Assembly: GCA_022457155.1 (NCBI GenBank)
Contig: JAJGOT010000203.1
Coordinates: 1,131,501-1,195,500, forward strand
DNA length: 64,000 nt
Source of the DNA: Cladopsammia gracilis
Lineage: Eukaryota; Cnidaria; Anthozoa; Scleractinia; Dendrophylliidae
Reading direction: 5' to 3'
A program made the position numbers and the translations under genes. Below the pieces are notes generated by a model that saw only the letters and a program-made list of their open reading frames with translations, made no database searches and was not told the origin of the DNA. Position 1 is the stretch's first letter. Each line of letters opens with the position of its first letter. Shown piece after piece: positions 63,918-64,000 of the stretch.

Positions 63918-64000
63918 CTAAAGGAAAATCACAACATGTTTAACCTGATACTACTTATTTTTACCTATTTTTCTTGATTTTATGAAAAAGTAGCTACGGT

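Noticed and set aside
1..64000. A prokaryote-like or novel multi-gene system hidden in the introns
   Set aside because: I checked the longer open frames on both strands. Apart from MDN1 and retroelement proteins, none shows recognisable domains or coherent splice structure.

Overview
The window is eukaryotic DNA dominated by one gene. Fifty-nine exons on the minus strand, from 63917 down to the stop codon at 3038, join in phase to give about 3,236 codons. They encode the C-terminal part of midasin (MDN1/Rea1), the giant AAA+ ATPase that remodels pre-60S ribosomes. The 5' part of the gene (N-terminus and most of the AAA ring) lies beyond position 64000. Small, densely spaced, GT-AG exons with animal-like midasin sequence point to a metazoan. 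The repeat style (Penelope-like and site-specific non-LTR elements, many short foldback elements, minisatellites) suggests an anthozoan cnidarian such as a coral or sea anemone. That last step is inference.

Layout. 1-180: the 3' end of an unrecognised plus-strand gene with an AATAAA signal, convergent with MDN1. 443-2014: a 19-bp minisatellite interrupted by a 416-bp non-repeat segment. 2015-3037: intergenic DNA and MDN1 3' UTR, including a decayed tandem copy of the MDN1 C-terminal coding sequence. 3038-9038: the MIDAS/VWA domain exons. 10333-23775: exons of the Asp/Glu-rich domain. 24513-63190: exons of the long alpha-helical linker. 63833-63917: the end of the last AAA module.

The introns hold most of the variety: minisatellites of 31 bp (5655-7083), 30 bp (9094-9635), 39 bp (13057-17639) and 48 bp (22165-22517); an R4/Dong-like restriction-endonuclease retrotransposon seated in a TAA microsatellite (30625-33100); a Penelope-like remnant with inverted arms and hammerhead-ribozyme-like motifs (34538-35387, 35471-35560); LINE 3' ends; a tRNA-derived SINE; and non-autonomous DNA transposons, several with readable target-site duplications (TA, TTAA and 9-bp).

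The most unusual observation is the 31-bp minisatellite. Its unit is the exon-intron junction of the MIDAS exon itself, so about 45 tandem copies of the same 5' splice site follow the real one. No operon, CRISPR array or prokaryote-like gene is present.
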